Assembly: GCA_050290865.1 (NCBI GenBank)
Contig: JBNKIW010000002.1
Coordinates: forward strand, 124,001-188,000
Origin: JARRLC01 sp050290865
GTDB taxonomy: Bacteria; Pseudomonadota; Alphaproteobacteria; Rhizobiales; Rhodomicrobiaceae
Direction: 5' to 3'
DNA length: 64,000 nt
Below the pieces are notes generated by a model, which made no database searches, had not been told where the DNA came from, and saw only the letters and a program-made list of their open reading frames with translations. This document shows, piece by piece, positions 51,526-60,102 of this stretch. How positions within the stretch are numbered: the stretch's first letter is position 1; each line of letters opens with the position of its first letter. Position numbers and translations under genes: made by a program.

Positions 51526-53043
51526 TCAGACATCCCCGCGTTCGGTGTTGAGGACCGTAATATTCCGGAAGCGCGACGGCACCGCGCCGTGCGAGACAGG
51601 CGCCACCTGGATCGGCTGCGCCTTGCCGCAGAAGAACGCGCCGCCGAGGAAATAGGTGGATTTGTCCCCCAGCCCGTCGAGCGCGTTCCAGAATTCGAGC
51701 GTGCGGCTCTGATAGGCGACGTCGCGCAGCATCGGGCCGAGCTTGCCGCCTTTGATCTCGTAGAAAAGCTGGCCGCCGAACTGGAAGTTGTCGCGCTGCT
51801 GGTCGATGCTCCAGCTTCCCTCGCCGAGGATGTAGATGCCGTTGTCGATGCCGCCGATGAGATCGTCGAGCGAGCAGGGGTCGGGGTTCGGCATCAGCGA
51901 TATGTTGGGCATGCGCTGGATCGGAAACGCCGTGGGCCGGTCGGCGAAGGCGCAGCCATTGGAGCGCTGCTGTCCGATATAGCCCGCCTGCCCGATCGCC
52001 ATCTGGAAGTTCTTGAAGACGCCCTTCTCGACGATGGGAAATTCGGCGTCGCTCGCCGCCACGCCGTCGTCGTCATAGGCGATGGTGGACAGGCCGCCCT
52101 CCTGCGAGCGGTCGGCCATGACGGTCATGAGCGGGCTGCCGAATTGCAGTGTGCCGAGCTTGTCCGGCGTGACGAAGGAGGTGCCGGCGAAATCCGCCTC
52201 CCAGCCGAGCGCACGGTCGAGCTCGGTCGAGTGGCCGACGCTTTCATGGATCGTGAGCCAGAGATTCGTGGGGTCGATGACGAGATCGTACCGGCCCGGT
52301 TCGACCGGCCTGGCGGCCAGCTTCTCGCGCACCTGCTCGCCCGCCAGCGCCGCCTCGGACACGAGATCGCAGGCCAGCACATAGTCCCAGCCCGCCCCGC
52401 GCGGTGCCGCGAGACTGTTGCGCCGGGCGAATTTGCCGGTCTCCTTGTCCACCGCCATGGCGCTGAACTCCGGGTGGCAGCGCAGCCGCGTCTGGGTGAT
52501 GACGCTGCCGCGGCTGGAGGCGAACAGCTTGTACTCGCGCAGGAAGGTCAGACAGGCGTTGCAGAAATCCGCGCCAGACTTGAGCGCCGCGGCGTTGACC
52601 GCGAGCAGGAGCGCCGCCTTTTCATCGGCCGGGACCGCGAACGGGTCGGTCTTCATCGGCATGACCCAGTCGGCCTGCGCGGCGGGGATATCTTCCAGGC
52701 TAATCGGCGTCGCCTGGATCGTGGCGCTGGCCGCCGCGTTCTCCATGGCGAGCGTGACCATGCGGCTCAGTTCCTGGCTTGACAGCGTGGTGCTTCCGGC
52801 AAAGCCCCAGCTTCCATTGACGAGCACGCGCAGGCCGAAGCCGGTGTCCACGGAGTAATCCAGCGCCTGCAGCTTGTCCTCGCGCGCAAAAAGAAATTCG
52901 CGCTCGTTCCGCCCGATGCGGATGTCGGCATATTGCGCACCCGCGCGGGCGGCAAGGTGCAGCGCCGCGTCGGCGAGATTGAGAAGGGCCGCACGGTCGA
53001 GGCCGCCTGGCGGCGTGGCGGTCAGATCATTCCGGCTGTGCAT
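51526..53043 (-). CDS. tldD: Zinc metalloprotease TldD
   Basis: A 505-residue protein of peptidase family U62. The zinc motif His-Glu-Ser-Val-Gly-His (HExxxH) is at 266-271. Family landmarks include Asp-Asp-Asp-Gly-Val-Ala near 320 and the Tyr-Glu-Ile-Lys-Gly-Gly-Lys-Leu-Gly-Pro C-terminal region. Length is normal, and the C-terminus is complete. The frame is open to 53475; the ATG at 53043 gives the usual N-terminus. With pmbA it forms the TldD/E protease, although the omptin gene and a relic now separate the two. Confidence 0.93.
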   Translation of the reverse strand: MHSRNDLTATPPGGLDRAALLNLADAALHLAARAGAQYADIRIGRNEREFLFAREDKLQALDYSVDTGFGLRVLVNGSWGFAGSTTLSSQELSRMVTLAMENAAASATIQATPISLEDIPAAQADWVMPMKTDPFAVPADEKAALLLAVNAAALKSGADFCNACLTFLREYKLFASSRGSVITQTRLRCHPEFSAMAVDKETGKFARRNSLAAPRGAGWDYVLACDLVSEAALAGEQVREKLAARPVEPGRYDLVIDPTNLWLTIHESVGHSTELDRALGWEADFAGTSFVTPDKLGTLQFGSPLMTVMADRSQEGGLSTIAYDDDGVAASDAEFPIVEKGVFKNFQMAIGQAGYIGQQRSNGCAFADRPTAFPIQRMPNISLMPNPDPCSLDDLIGGIDNGIYILGEGSWSIDQQRDNFQFGGQLFYEIKGGKLGPMLRDVAYQSRTLEFWNALDGLGDKSTYFLGGAFFCGKAQPIQVAPVSHGAVPSRFRNITVLNTERGDV

Positions 53044-53223
53044 CCGATGCCTCTCGGTCGATTTGGGCGGCGAAAGTATCATATCTGTTGAGAAATGCGC
53101 GCGGCGAGATGAGGAAACAAGTGAATTTGAGCGGGGGGGAGGCCAGCGCGCCTGGTTCCGTTCGCCCGCATTCTTCGGATTTCTGCCTGGCCATCCCGCG
53201 GATCGGCACGATATATCCGGAGC

Positions 53224-54402
53224 ATGAGCGATCCTTTCGGCATCTATATCCACTGGCCCTATTGCGCCGCCAAGTGCCCTTATTGCGACTTCAACTCCCA
53301 TGTCGCCAAGGGGCCGGGCGAGGAGCGCTGGCAGGCGGCGGTGCTGCGCGAGCTGGCGTTCTACGGCGGGCTGGCGCCGGGTCGCACGGTGTCGAGTATC
53401 TTCATCGGCGGCGGCACGCCCTCGTTGATGAGTGCGGCGGCGGTGGGGCGGCTGCTCGACGCGGTGGCGGGGCACTGGCCGGTCGCGCCCGATGCCGAGA
53501 TCACCATGGAGGCCAACCCGTCGAGCGTCGAGGCGGAGCGCTTCGCCGGCTACCGCGCCGCGGGCGTCAACCGTGTCTCGCTCGGCGTGCAGTCATTGAA
53601 GGATGATGCGCTGCGTTTTCTCGGCCGCATCCACGGAGCGGCTGAGGCGCGGGCTGCCATCGAGGTGGCGAAGGCCCATTTCCCGCGCGTCTCCTTCGAT
53701 TTGATCTATGCCCTCCCCGGCCAGACGCCCACGGAATGGTGCGCGGAGCTGACCGAAGCGCTGGCGCTGGCCGCCGGGCACCTCTCGCTCTATCAACTCA
53801 CCATCGAGCCAGGGACGGCGTTCCACGTCCGGGAGCAGGCGGGCAGGCTGCATGTGCCCGGGGGCGAGGAGGCGGCCACGCTTTTCGAGCTGACACAGGA
53901 CATGTGCGCGGCGGCGGGCTTACCCCCGTATGAGGTTTCCAACCACGCGCGGCCTGGCGAGGAGTCGCGGCACAATCTCTTGTATTGGCGCTACGGCGAG
54001 TATGCCGGGGTAGGGCCGGGTGCGCATGGCCGCATCGTTCACCGAGGCGAGCGGCTGGCGCTGGCAGGGACGCACGATCCGCTGGCGTGGGCGGCGCAGG
54101 TGGAGGCCGAGGGGCACGGGCTGGCGGCGCGCGAGCCGCTGACGCCGCGGGAAGAGGCGCAGGAGATGCTCCTGATGGGGTTGCGGCTGACGGTGGGTCT
54201 TTCGTTGAACGCGTTGACGGCGCGGACCGGTTGTCATGTCCGGGAGGGTACGGTGGCGTCCTTGGTCCGGGAAGGATTGCTGATACGCCGCGCGTCGGAC
54301 ACCGTAGCCGTCACCGGCCGAGGCCGTCTGCTGCTGAACGCCGTCATTGAAGCGTTGGCGGGGGCGCTCGGCAGGGCGTCCGCCGCTGGAGCGGGGAAGT
54401 GA
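53224..54402 (+). CDS. hemW: Radical SAM HemW (coproporphyrinogen III oxidase-like, haem chaperone)
   Basis: A 392-residue radical SAM protein with the cluster motif CxxxCxxC at Cys14, Cys18 and Cys21. This is followed by Gly-Gly-Gly-Thr-Pro-Ser near 60 and Glu-Ala-Asn-Pro near 95, and the HemW C-terminal domain. The family lacks the extra Cys of true HemN oxidases, and characterised members bind haem and deliver it to respiratory proteins. The ATG at 53224 is used. It is divergent from tldD; the usual partner rdgB is not adjacent. Confidence 0.92.
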   Translation: MSDPFGIYIHWPYCAAKCPYCDFNSHVAKGPGEERWQAAVLRELAFYGGLAPGRTVSSIFIGGGTPSLMSAAAVGRLLDAVAGHWPVAPDAEITMEANPSSVEAERFAGYRAAGVNRVSLGVQSLKDDALRFLGRIHGAAEARAAIEVAKAHFPRVSFDLIYALPGQTPTEWCAELTEALALAAGHLSLYQLTIEPGTAFHVREQAGRLHVPGGEEAATLFELTQDMCAAAGLPPYEVSNHARPGEESRHNLLYWRYGEYAGVGPGAHGRIVHRGERLALAGTHDPLAWAAQVEAEGHGLAAREPLTPREEAQEMLLMGLRLTVGLSLNALTARTGCHVREGTVASLVREGLLIRRASDTVAVTGRGRLLLNAVIEALAGALGRASAAGAGK

Positions 54403-54541
54403 GCGAAAAAGGCTCTGGCGTGAGAGGAGCGACGTCGGTGGAGGGGTACCGCAAGCCGCGGGATTTAGACCCAGTTTCCTACTTTGACAAAAGAACCAGA
54501 GATAGATAGACGGGAGGCATATCGAGAGCTGAGCGGAGAGT

Positions 54542-55540
54542 TTGGAGTTCCTGGAGGCCAAGAGGGGGCTGGTTCTGAGCGAAGTTGTAACGCGTTCATC
54601 GCACCGCGTGCTATCTCTTACTCTGTGCACGGCACGGCGGTCGGTGATGCTAACTGCGTGCCTCGAATCCATTTTGCCGCAGCGGGTGCCGGACGGCTGG
54701 CGTTTTTGTCTCGTGGTGATCGACAACGATAGCACCCCGAGCGCAAACCAAGCCGTCGGATGCTTTGCGAAGCGCGCTCCGTTTCTCGTACACTACGAAC
54801 ACGAACCTCGTCGCGGTATTCCGATGGCACGAAACCGGGCGCTGGATGTGGCGCTTTCGCTCGGTGCGGACTGGATCGCCTGCGTGGATGACGATGAACG
54901 GCTGGCGCCGGACTGGCTGCCGCGTATGATCGCAGCCATTGAGGAAGAATCCGGCGACGTGATCCAGGGGCCGGTCGTGTACGAATGGCCGGGCGGATTT
55001 TGGAGCCAAAACCGGCAGAAGGTTCGCGGACCCGACGGAACACGGCTCAAGAGTGCCGCGACGGGCAATGTCGCGTTTGCTTCATGGCTGGCAGCGACAA
55101 GTAGAGGGGGGGAGGCGATACGCTTCGACGAATCTCTGCAGTTTACGGGTGGCGAGGATGTGGACTTTTTCCGCCGGGCGACACGCGAGGGCGCGCGGAT
55201 TGTCTGGGCCAGCGGCCCTCAGGTCATGGAGACCGTTCCGGCGGAGCGAGCCACCTATGTTTGGCAGGTGAAACGTTCCTACCGTAACGGAGCGATCGCC
55301 AGCAGACTCGCGTTCAAACAATCGAGCACGGCGCTTGCGCTGGTATTCGTGAAGAGTGTCGGGCGTCTCCTTTCGGGAATCACCAGCCTCGTTCTGGCGC
55401 CGTTTGCAGCTCTCTTTAGCCGGACGGCTTTTAAGAGGCTGGCTTTGGATGGCGGTAAACATTTGGGCTGGGCGATCGGCGCGTTCGCCGGAATGCGCGG
55501 ACGCATGCCGGAGCCCTACCGGAATATTGACGGGCAGTGA
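54542..55540 (+). CDS. Family 2 glycosyltransferase (ExoM-like)
   Basis: A 332-residue GT-A glycosyltransferase. The nucleotide-sugar region begins Leu-Cys-Thr-Ala-Arg-Arg near residue 28, a Val-Val-Ile-Asp-Asn-Asp-Ser-Thr motif follows at about 58, and the metal-binding acids are in Val-Asp-Asp-Asp-Glu-Arg near 115. C-terminal Gly-Gly-Glu-Asp-Val-Asp-Phe and a hydrophobic patch (about 285-310) suggest membrane association. It resembles succinoglycan ExoM-type enzymes. The start is uncertain: a TTG at 54542 has GGAG four bases upstream. It stands alone between hemW and gatB, with no other polysaccharide genes. Confidence 0.82.
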   Translation: MEFLEAKRGLVLSEVVTRSSHRVLSLTLCTARRSVMLTACLESILPQRVPDGWRFCLVVIDNDSTPSANQAVGCFAKRAPFLVHYEHEPRRGIPMARNRALDVALSLGADWIACVDDDERLAPDWLPRMIAAIEEESGDVIQGPVVYEWPGGFWSQNRQKVRGPDGTRLKSAATGNVAFASWLAATSRGGEAIRFDESLQFTGGEDVDFFRRATREGARIVWASGPQVMETVPAERATYVWQVKRSYRNGAIASRLAFKQSSTALALVFVKSVGRLLSGITSLVLAPFAALFSRTAFKRLALDGGKHLGWAIGAFAGMRGRMPEPYRNIDGQ

Positions 55541-55721
55541 TGGTTGGCGGAAGTGCGACGCGCCTGGGCACCGGACTGCTTCTGCATCCGGTCTTATTCC
55601 GTCCCGCTGGATGCTTTTATAGGCAAGTCGGACGCCACCGGTTCGGATTGGAGGCCGCCCCATCGGCCGTACGACGATCATGCCGGTCAGGCCGCACATG
55701 CGCATGAGGCCGCCGCTGCCA

Positions 55722-55802
55722 CAGTACAGCCCGCGAGCCAAGTTCGTATCCCGTTCGCCGCACAGGCTCATACGAACTTGGCTCGCGGATAAGCTGTACT
55801 AG
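55722..55802. repeat. Palindromic repeat B, copy 3
   Basis: The best-preserved copy. CCGCGAGCCAAGTTCGTAT (55731-55749) and ATACGAACTTGGCTCGCGG (55770-55788) are a perfect 19 bp inverted repeat around a 20-base loop. Outside them AGTACAGC and GCTGTACT are also perfectly complementary. The element ends CTGTACTAG. Confidence 0.8.
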
Positions 55803-55815
55803 ATTCAAGAGCTTG

Positions 55816-55891
55816 CTAGTACGCTTGACCCGCAGGAAATCCTGTGAGCACGTGCCGCAAGTGGGGCAGGATTTCCTGCGGGGCGTAATAG
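55816..55891. repeat. Palindromic repeat A, copy 3
   Basis: It runs from CTAGTACGC to GCGTAATAG. Arms CGCAGGAAATCCTG (55831-55844) and CAGGATTTCCTGCG (55867-55880) are a perfect 14 bp inverted repeat. The loop keeps the GCCGCAAGTGGGG core of the other copies. Relative to copy 1 several stem positions differ on both sides, so pairing is maintained. Confidence 0.8.
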
Positions 55892-56059
55892 CGGCCATCG
55901 TGATCCGCTGAGCGCCCCGCACAGGAACCTCAGGCCGCTGTGTGCATTTTGCCGCGCTGTGAAGCAAGCCGCGTCGCCCCGCCCCGATCTTAAGACAATC
56001 ACAACCATCTGGGTTTTTATTAAAACTTGCCCGATTTTTAAGGACGCGACGAGTAGCCT

Positions 56060-56329
56060 ATGGCCGATGACCGCTCAATCCAGTGCCCGCACTGCAAGGG
56101 AACAGGCGAGCACCATGTCATTTTTTCGAAGGATGGCAAGGCCGTCATCCAGCCCGTCGCCTGCGGCGTCTGTGCCGGGAAGGGGTGCCTGCCGCTCCTG
56201 CCGCGCCAGGATCCGGCCGTGACGAAGAAAGACCCGCCGAAACCGCCGCCGCCACCGCCCGCCGAGTTCTGGCCGATTCTGGTCGTGCTGGGGGTTTTCG
56301 CGCTGTTCTTCGTCTTCCTGAGCACATGA
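56060..56329 (+). CDS. Small membrane-anchored zinc-ribbon protein
   Basis: An 89-residue protein. Residues 9-43 hold two Cys pairs, Cys-Pro-His-Cys-Lys-Gly-Thr-Gly and Cys-Gly-Val-Cys-Ala-Gly-Lys-Gly, the pattern of DnaJ-type zinc ribbons. A Pro-rich linker (about 60-67) leads to one C-terminal membrane helix (about 69-87). No named family was recognised. The helix at the C-terminus would leave the zinc ribbon in the cytoplasm. It converges with gatB 46 bp away. Confidence 0.75.
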   Translation: MADDRSIQCPHCKGTGEHHVIFSKDGKAVIQPVACGVCAGKGCLPLLPRQDPAVTKKDPPKPPPPPPAEFWPILVVLGVFALFFVFLST

Positions 56330-56374
56330 GGAACACGGGGGGACGGCTGTACTAGCCGCGTGCGCCGCCGACCG

Positions 56375-57850
56375 CTACTCCGCAACCCCCAGCTTCTCCC
56401 GCAGCAGCGCGTTCACCGCCGCCGGATCGGCCTTGCCCTTGGTGGCGCGCATGACCTGTCCCACGAACCAGCCCAGCGCCTGCGGCTTCGCCTTCACCTG
56501 CTCCACCTGCTTCGGATTGGCGGCGATGATCTCGTCGATCACCTTTTCCAGGGCTCCGGTGTCGGTGATGGGCTTCAGGCCGCGTTCCTCGACGATCTTC
56601 GCGGGGGGCTCGCCGGTTTCAAGCATGATTTCGAACACGTCCTTGGCGATCCGGCCGGAAATCTCGCCCTTGGTGATCATGCTCGCCATCTCACCGAGAT
56701 ATTGCGCGCTCACCGGGCTTTCGGTGATGGTTTTGTTCAGCCGGTTGAGCGCGCCGAAGAGATCGCCCATGATCCAGTTGGCCACCATCTTGGCGTCGTG
56801 CCCTTTGGCGGCGGACTCGAAAAACTCGGCCGCCTCCCGCTCCGCCACCAGGACGCCGGCGTCATAGGCCGGCAGGCCGAAATCGTCGATGAACCGCGCA
56901 CGCTTCTCATCCGGCAGCTCCGGCAGCGCTTGCGAGAGGCCATCCACATAATCCTGCGTCAACTCCAGGGGCAGGAGATCGGGATCGGGGAAATAGCGAT
57001 AGTCGTGCGCTTCTTCCTTGCTGCGCATGGGGCGGGTCTCGCCCGTCTTGGGATCGAACAGCAGGGTTTCCTGGTCGATCGTGCCGCCATCCTCGATCAC
57101 GCCGACCTGGCGGCGCGCCTCGTAGTCGATGGCCTGGCCGATGAAGCGGATGGAATTGACGTTCTTGATTTCGCAGCGCGTGCCAAGCGGATCACCGGGT
57201 TTGCGGACGGAGACATTGACATCAGCGCGCATCGACCCCTGCTCCATATTTCCGTCGCAGGTGCCGAGATAGCGCAGAATGGTGCGCAGTTTGGTGATGT
57301 AGGCCCTCGCCTCGTCGGAGGAGCGCAGATCGGGCCTGGAAACGATCTCCATCAGCGCCACGCCCGCGCGGTTCAGATCGACGAAGGAGTAGTCGGGATG
57401 CTGGTCGTGCAGGCTCTTGCCCGCGTCCTGCTCCAGATGCAGGCGCTCGATGCCGACGTCGAAACTGTAGCCGTCCTTCATGTCGATGATGACGCGGCCC
57501 TCGCCGACGATCGGGTGCTTGTACTGCGAAATCTGGTAGCCCTGCGGCAGGTCCGGGTAGAAATAGTTCTTGCGGTCGAAGACGGAGTAAAGGTTGATCT
57601 GCGCCTTGAGGCCGAGGCCGGTGCGCACCGCCTGACGGATGCATTCCTCGTTGATGACGGGAAGCATGCCGGGCATGGCGGCATCGACGAGTGAGACGTG
57701 GCTGTTGGGCTCAGCCCCGAATTCGGTCGAGGCGCCGGAAAACAGCTTGGACTTCGACGTGACCTGCGCATGCACTTCCATGCCGATAACGACTTCCCAC
57801 GGACCGGTCACGCCCTCGATCAGATTTTCGCGCCTGACTTCCGTCCTCAT
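56375..57850 (-). CDS. gatB: Aspartyl/glutamyl-tRNA amidotransferase subunit B
   Basis: A 491-residue subunit of GatCAB, which converts Glu-tRNA(Gln) and Asp-tRNA(Asn) to the amidated forms. N-terminal Val-Ile-Gly-Met-Glu-Val-His-Ala-Gln-Val, then Asp-x-x-Asn-x-Ala-Gly-Val-Ala-Leu-Met-Glu-Ile and Gln-Gly-Ser-Met-Arg-Ala-Asp are the conserved core. The C-terminal YqeY-like tail domain ends in a helix with Gly-Trp-Phe-Val-Gly-Gln-Val-Met. A GTG three codons upstream (57859) is possible, but the ATG at 57850 follows GGTGA and is preferred. gatC and gatA lie upstream on the same strand, with a chorismate mutase gene between. Confidence 0.94.
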   Translation of the reverse strand: MRTEVRRENLIEGVTGPWEVVIGMEVHAQVTSKSKLFSGASTEFGAEPNSHVSLVDAAMPGMLPVINEECIRQAVRTGLGLKAQINLYSVFDRKNYFYPDLPQGYQISQYKHPIVGEGRVIIDMKDGYSFDVGIERLHLEQDAGKSLHDQHPDYSFVDLNRAGVALMEIVSRPDLRSSDEARAYITKLRTILRYLGTCDGNMEQGSMRADVNVSVRKPGDPLGTRCEIKNVNSIRFIGQAIDYEARRQVGVIEDGGTIDQETLLFDPKTGETRPMRSKEEAHDYRYFPDPDLLPLELTQDYVDGLSQALPELPDEKRARFIDDFGLPAYDAGVLVAEREAAEFFESAAKGHDAKMVANWIMGDLFGALNRLNKTITESPVSAQYLGEMASMITKGEISGRIAKDVFEIMLETGEPPAKIVEERGLKPITDTGALEKVIDEIIAANPKQVEQVKAKPQALGWFVGQVMRATKGKADPAAVNALLREKLGVAE

Positions 57851-58137
57851 GGTGGTCACCCCATGTCTTATCCAACGCGCCCCGCTGCGCCCGCCCTGAT
57901 CCGCCAGAGCTCATGGCTTCGGCAAGCGCCGCATCCCCCACATTCCCGTACTCCATAAACATCGGAAAAGTTCGAACCGACAAGCGCCGCCGCCGAACCG
58001 GCGGCCCCGCCTCCTGCATATCGAAGGCTCCTACATGCGCCTATAGGTGATTACCTGACAAGAGAAAATTACGTATTCATACTTACCCCGTTTGGGGGAA
58101 GGCTCCCCTTTTTCACCCGCTGTATCTGAACGGTTAC
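57851..58137. other. Gap between chorismate mutase and gatB
   Basis: This 287 bp region has an AT-rich part (58045-58090) that could hold a separate gatB promoter. The frames crossing it (57711-58019 minus and others) have Arg-rich, unstructured translations and no ribosome-binding site, so none is called. Confidence 0.4.
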
Positions 58138-58458
58138 TCAAGGCTTTTCGTCGTCCTGCCGCTGCGACAGTTTCTCCTCCTCATATTGGACGAACCAGCC
58201 GATCATTTGCCGCCACAGTGCCTCGGCGAGGTCAGGTGGCAGATCCCGTTCCGCGGCGCGCCTGCGTACACGGTCGATCACCTGCTGGATGCGCCAGGGT
58301 ACCGTGGCGTCCCTCGGCTGTGTCTTCAATTGCCAGGCTCGCTCGACATAGGTGAAGCGCTCGGCGATGAGGTCCACCAGCGCGTCGTCGAGCCGGTCGA
58401 TCTCCGCGCGCACATGATCCATGGTCTCGCAATCGGCGGGCAGACGCGGCATCGGCAT
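58138..58458 (-). CDS. Chorismate mutase, AroQ class
   Basis: A 106-residue all-helical protein of the AroQ/PchB type. N-terminal Arg-Ala-Glu-Ile-Asp-Arg-Leu-Asp-Asp-Ala-Leu-Val-Asp-Leu-Ile, then Arg and Lys in the second helix (Ala-Trp-Gln-Leu-Lys), and a C-terminal Trp-Arg-Gln-Met-Ile helix make the active-site pattern. It converts chorismate to prephenate for Phe/Tyr synthesis. It starts 6 bp after the gatA stop, so it is read in the gatCA transcript. Confidence 0.87.
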   Translation of the reverse strand: MPMPRLPADCETMDHVRAEIDRLDDALVDLIAERFTYVERAWQLKTQPRDATVPWRIQQVIDRVRRRAAERDLPPDLAEALWRQMIGWFVQYEEEKLSQRQDDEKP

Positions 58459-58464
58459 ACTTCC

Positions 58465-60099
58465 TCAGGACTTCTTCTTCACGGACTTCTTCGGCTTGGC
58501 CCCTGCCTTGCCCCTGCCAGGCGCCGCCCTGGCGGCCGGAGCCTTGGCGCGTCCGGAGACGGGCTGCTGCGGCCCGGCGCCCTTCAGCCACCATGCCTCC
58601 GGCTTCGGCGGAACCCCAACGGCATCTTCGATGACCTGACCGGCCAGCAGCATCGTGCCCTCGTCGAAGGGGCGGCCGATGAGCTGCAGGCCAAGCGGCA
58701 GGCCGTCTTTCGAGAATCCGGCCGGCACGGAGATGCCCGGCAGTCCGGCGAGATTGACGGTCACCGTGAAGACGTCGTTCAGATACATCTCGATCGGATC
58801 GCCGCTGCCCTTCTCGCCGATGCCGAAAGCGGCCGTCGGCGTCGCGGGCGTCAGCACCACGTCCACGGTCTTGAACGCCTCTTCGAAGTCGCGCGCGATC
58901 AGCGTGCGCACTTTCTGTGCTTTGATGTAGTAGGCGTCGTAATAGCCTGCCGACAGCACATAGGTGCCGATGAGGACCCGGCGCTTCACCTCATTGCCGA
59001 ATCCTTCCGACCGTGTTTCCTCATACATGTCGATGAGGTCGCGGCCTTCCGCGCGCAGGCCGTAGCGTACGCCGTCATAGCGCGCGAGGTTCGACGACGC
59101 TTCGGCGGGCGCGATGATGTAGTAGGCGGGCAGCGCGTAGCGCGTATGCGGCAGGCTGATTTCGTGGATTTCGGCGCCCGCCTGCCGGTACCACTCGATA
59201 CCGCGGCGCCAGAGCGTCTCGATTTCCACCGACATGCCTTCGACGCGGTATTCCTTCGGGATGCCGACCTTGAGGCCCTTCACCTTGCCTGCCAGCGCTT
59301 TTTCGAAATCGGGCACCTTCTGATTGCTGGACGTGGAGTCCTTCGGATCGTGGCACGCCATGTGCGTCAGCATGATGGCGGCGTCGCGCACGGTGCGCGT
59401 GATCGGTCCGGCCTGGTCGAGCGACGAGGCGAAGGCCACCATGCCCCAGCGTGAGCAGCGGCCGTATGTCGGCTTGATGCCCACCGTCCCCGTGTAGGCG
59501 GCGGGCTGCCGGATCGAGCCGCCGGTGTCGGAGGCCGTCGCGGCCAGGGCGATACGGGCGGCCACCGCAGCCGCCGAACCGCCGGACGAGCCGCCCGGAA
59601 CGAGCGGCGTGGAGTCGCCCTGACGCCGCCAGGGATTGATGCAACTGCCGAACGCGCTGTGCTCGTTGGAGGAGCCCATCGCGAACTCGTCCATGTTCAG
59701 TTTGCCAAGCATCACCGCCCCGGCATTCCACAGATTTTGTGTCACGGTCGCTTCATAGACCGGCCGGAATGCGTCGAGGACGCGCGAGCACGCCGTCGTC
59801 CGCACATCCCGTGTGCAGTAGAGATCCTTGACGCCGATGGGGAGACCGTCGAGCGGCAGGCCCTTACCCTTGGCGAGCCGGGCGTCCGAGGCCGCCGCCG
59901 CTTCAAGCGCCTTGTCCGCCGTCACATCCACATAGGCATTCAGCGCTTCGTTGGCCTGCTCGATCGCCGCCAGATGCGCCTCGGTCAGTTCGGTCGCCGT
60001 GATTTCCTTTTTGCGCAGCGCGTCGCGCGCTTCGGCGAGGGTGAGGCTGGGCAGATCCCCCGGGCCCTTCGCTCCGCTGTTCGAAGATGCTTTGCTCAT
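58465..60099 (-). CDS. gatA: Aspartyl/glutamyl-tRNA amidotransferase subunit A
   Basis: A 544-residue amidase that releases ammonia from glutamine for GatB. The Ser-cisSer-Lys triad is visible as Lys in Ile-Gly-Val-Lys-Asp-Leu, Ser in the Gly-Gly-Ser-Ser-Gly-Gly-Ser motif near 172 and Ser in Ser-Asp-Thr-Gly-Gly-Ser near 195. The protein is about 50 residues longer than usual; the extra part is a Lys/Ala/Pro-rich, basic C-terminal tail (about 500-544). It lies 3 bp after gatC. Confidence 0.95.
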   Translation of the reverse strand: MSKASSNSGAKGPGDLPSLTLAEARDALRKKEITATELTEAHLAAIEQANEALNAYVDVTADKALEAAAASDARLAKGKGLPLDGLPIGVKDLYCTRDVRTTACSRVLDAFRPVYEATVTQNLWNAGAVMLGKLNMDEFAMGSSNEHSAFGSCINPWRRQGDSTPLVPGGSSGGSAAAVAARIALAATASDTGGSIRQPAAYTGTVGIKPTYGRCSRWGMVAFASSLDQAGPITRTVRDAAIMLTHMACHDPKDSTSSNQKVPDFEKALAGKVKGLKVGIPKEYRVEGMSVEIETLWRRGIEWYRQAGAEIHEISLPHTRYALPAYYIIAPAEASSNLARYDGVRYGLRAEGRDLIDMYEETRSEGFGNEVKRRVLIGTYVLSAGYYDAYYIKAQKVRTLIARDFEEAFKTVDVVLTPATPTAAFGIGEKGSGDPIEMYLNDVFTVTVNLAGLPGISVPAGFSKDGLPLGLQLIGRPFDEGTMLLAGQVIEDAVGVPPKPEAWWLKGAGPQQPVSGRAKAPAARAAPGRGKAGAKPKKSVKKKS

Positions 60100-60102
60100 C
60101 GC

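Larger units (their letters stand above)
55541..56059. other. Intergenic region with two adjacent palindromic elements
   Basis: A 519 bp region between the glycosyltransferase and the small zinc-ribbon protein. It holds repeat B copy 3 (55722-55802) and repeat A copy 3 (55816-55891), 13 bp apart. Downstream, 55990-56045 is AT-richer and may contain the promoter of the 56060 gene. Crossing frames lack support. Confidence 0.6.
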
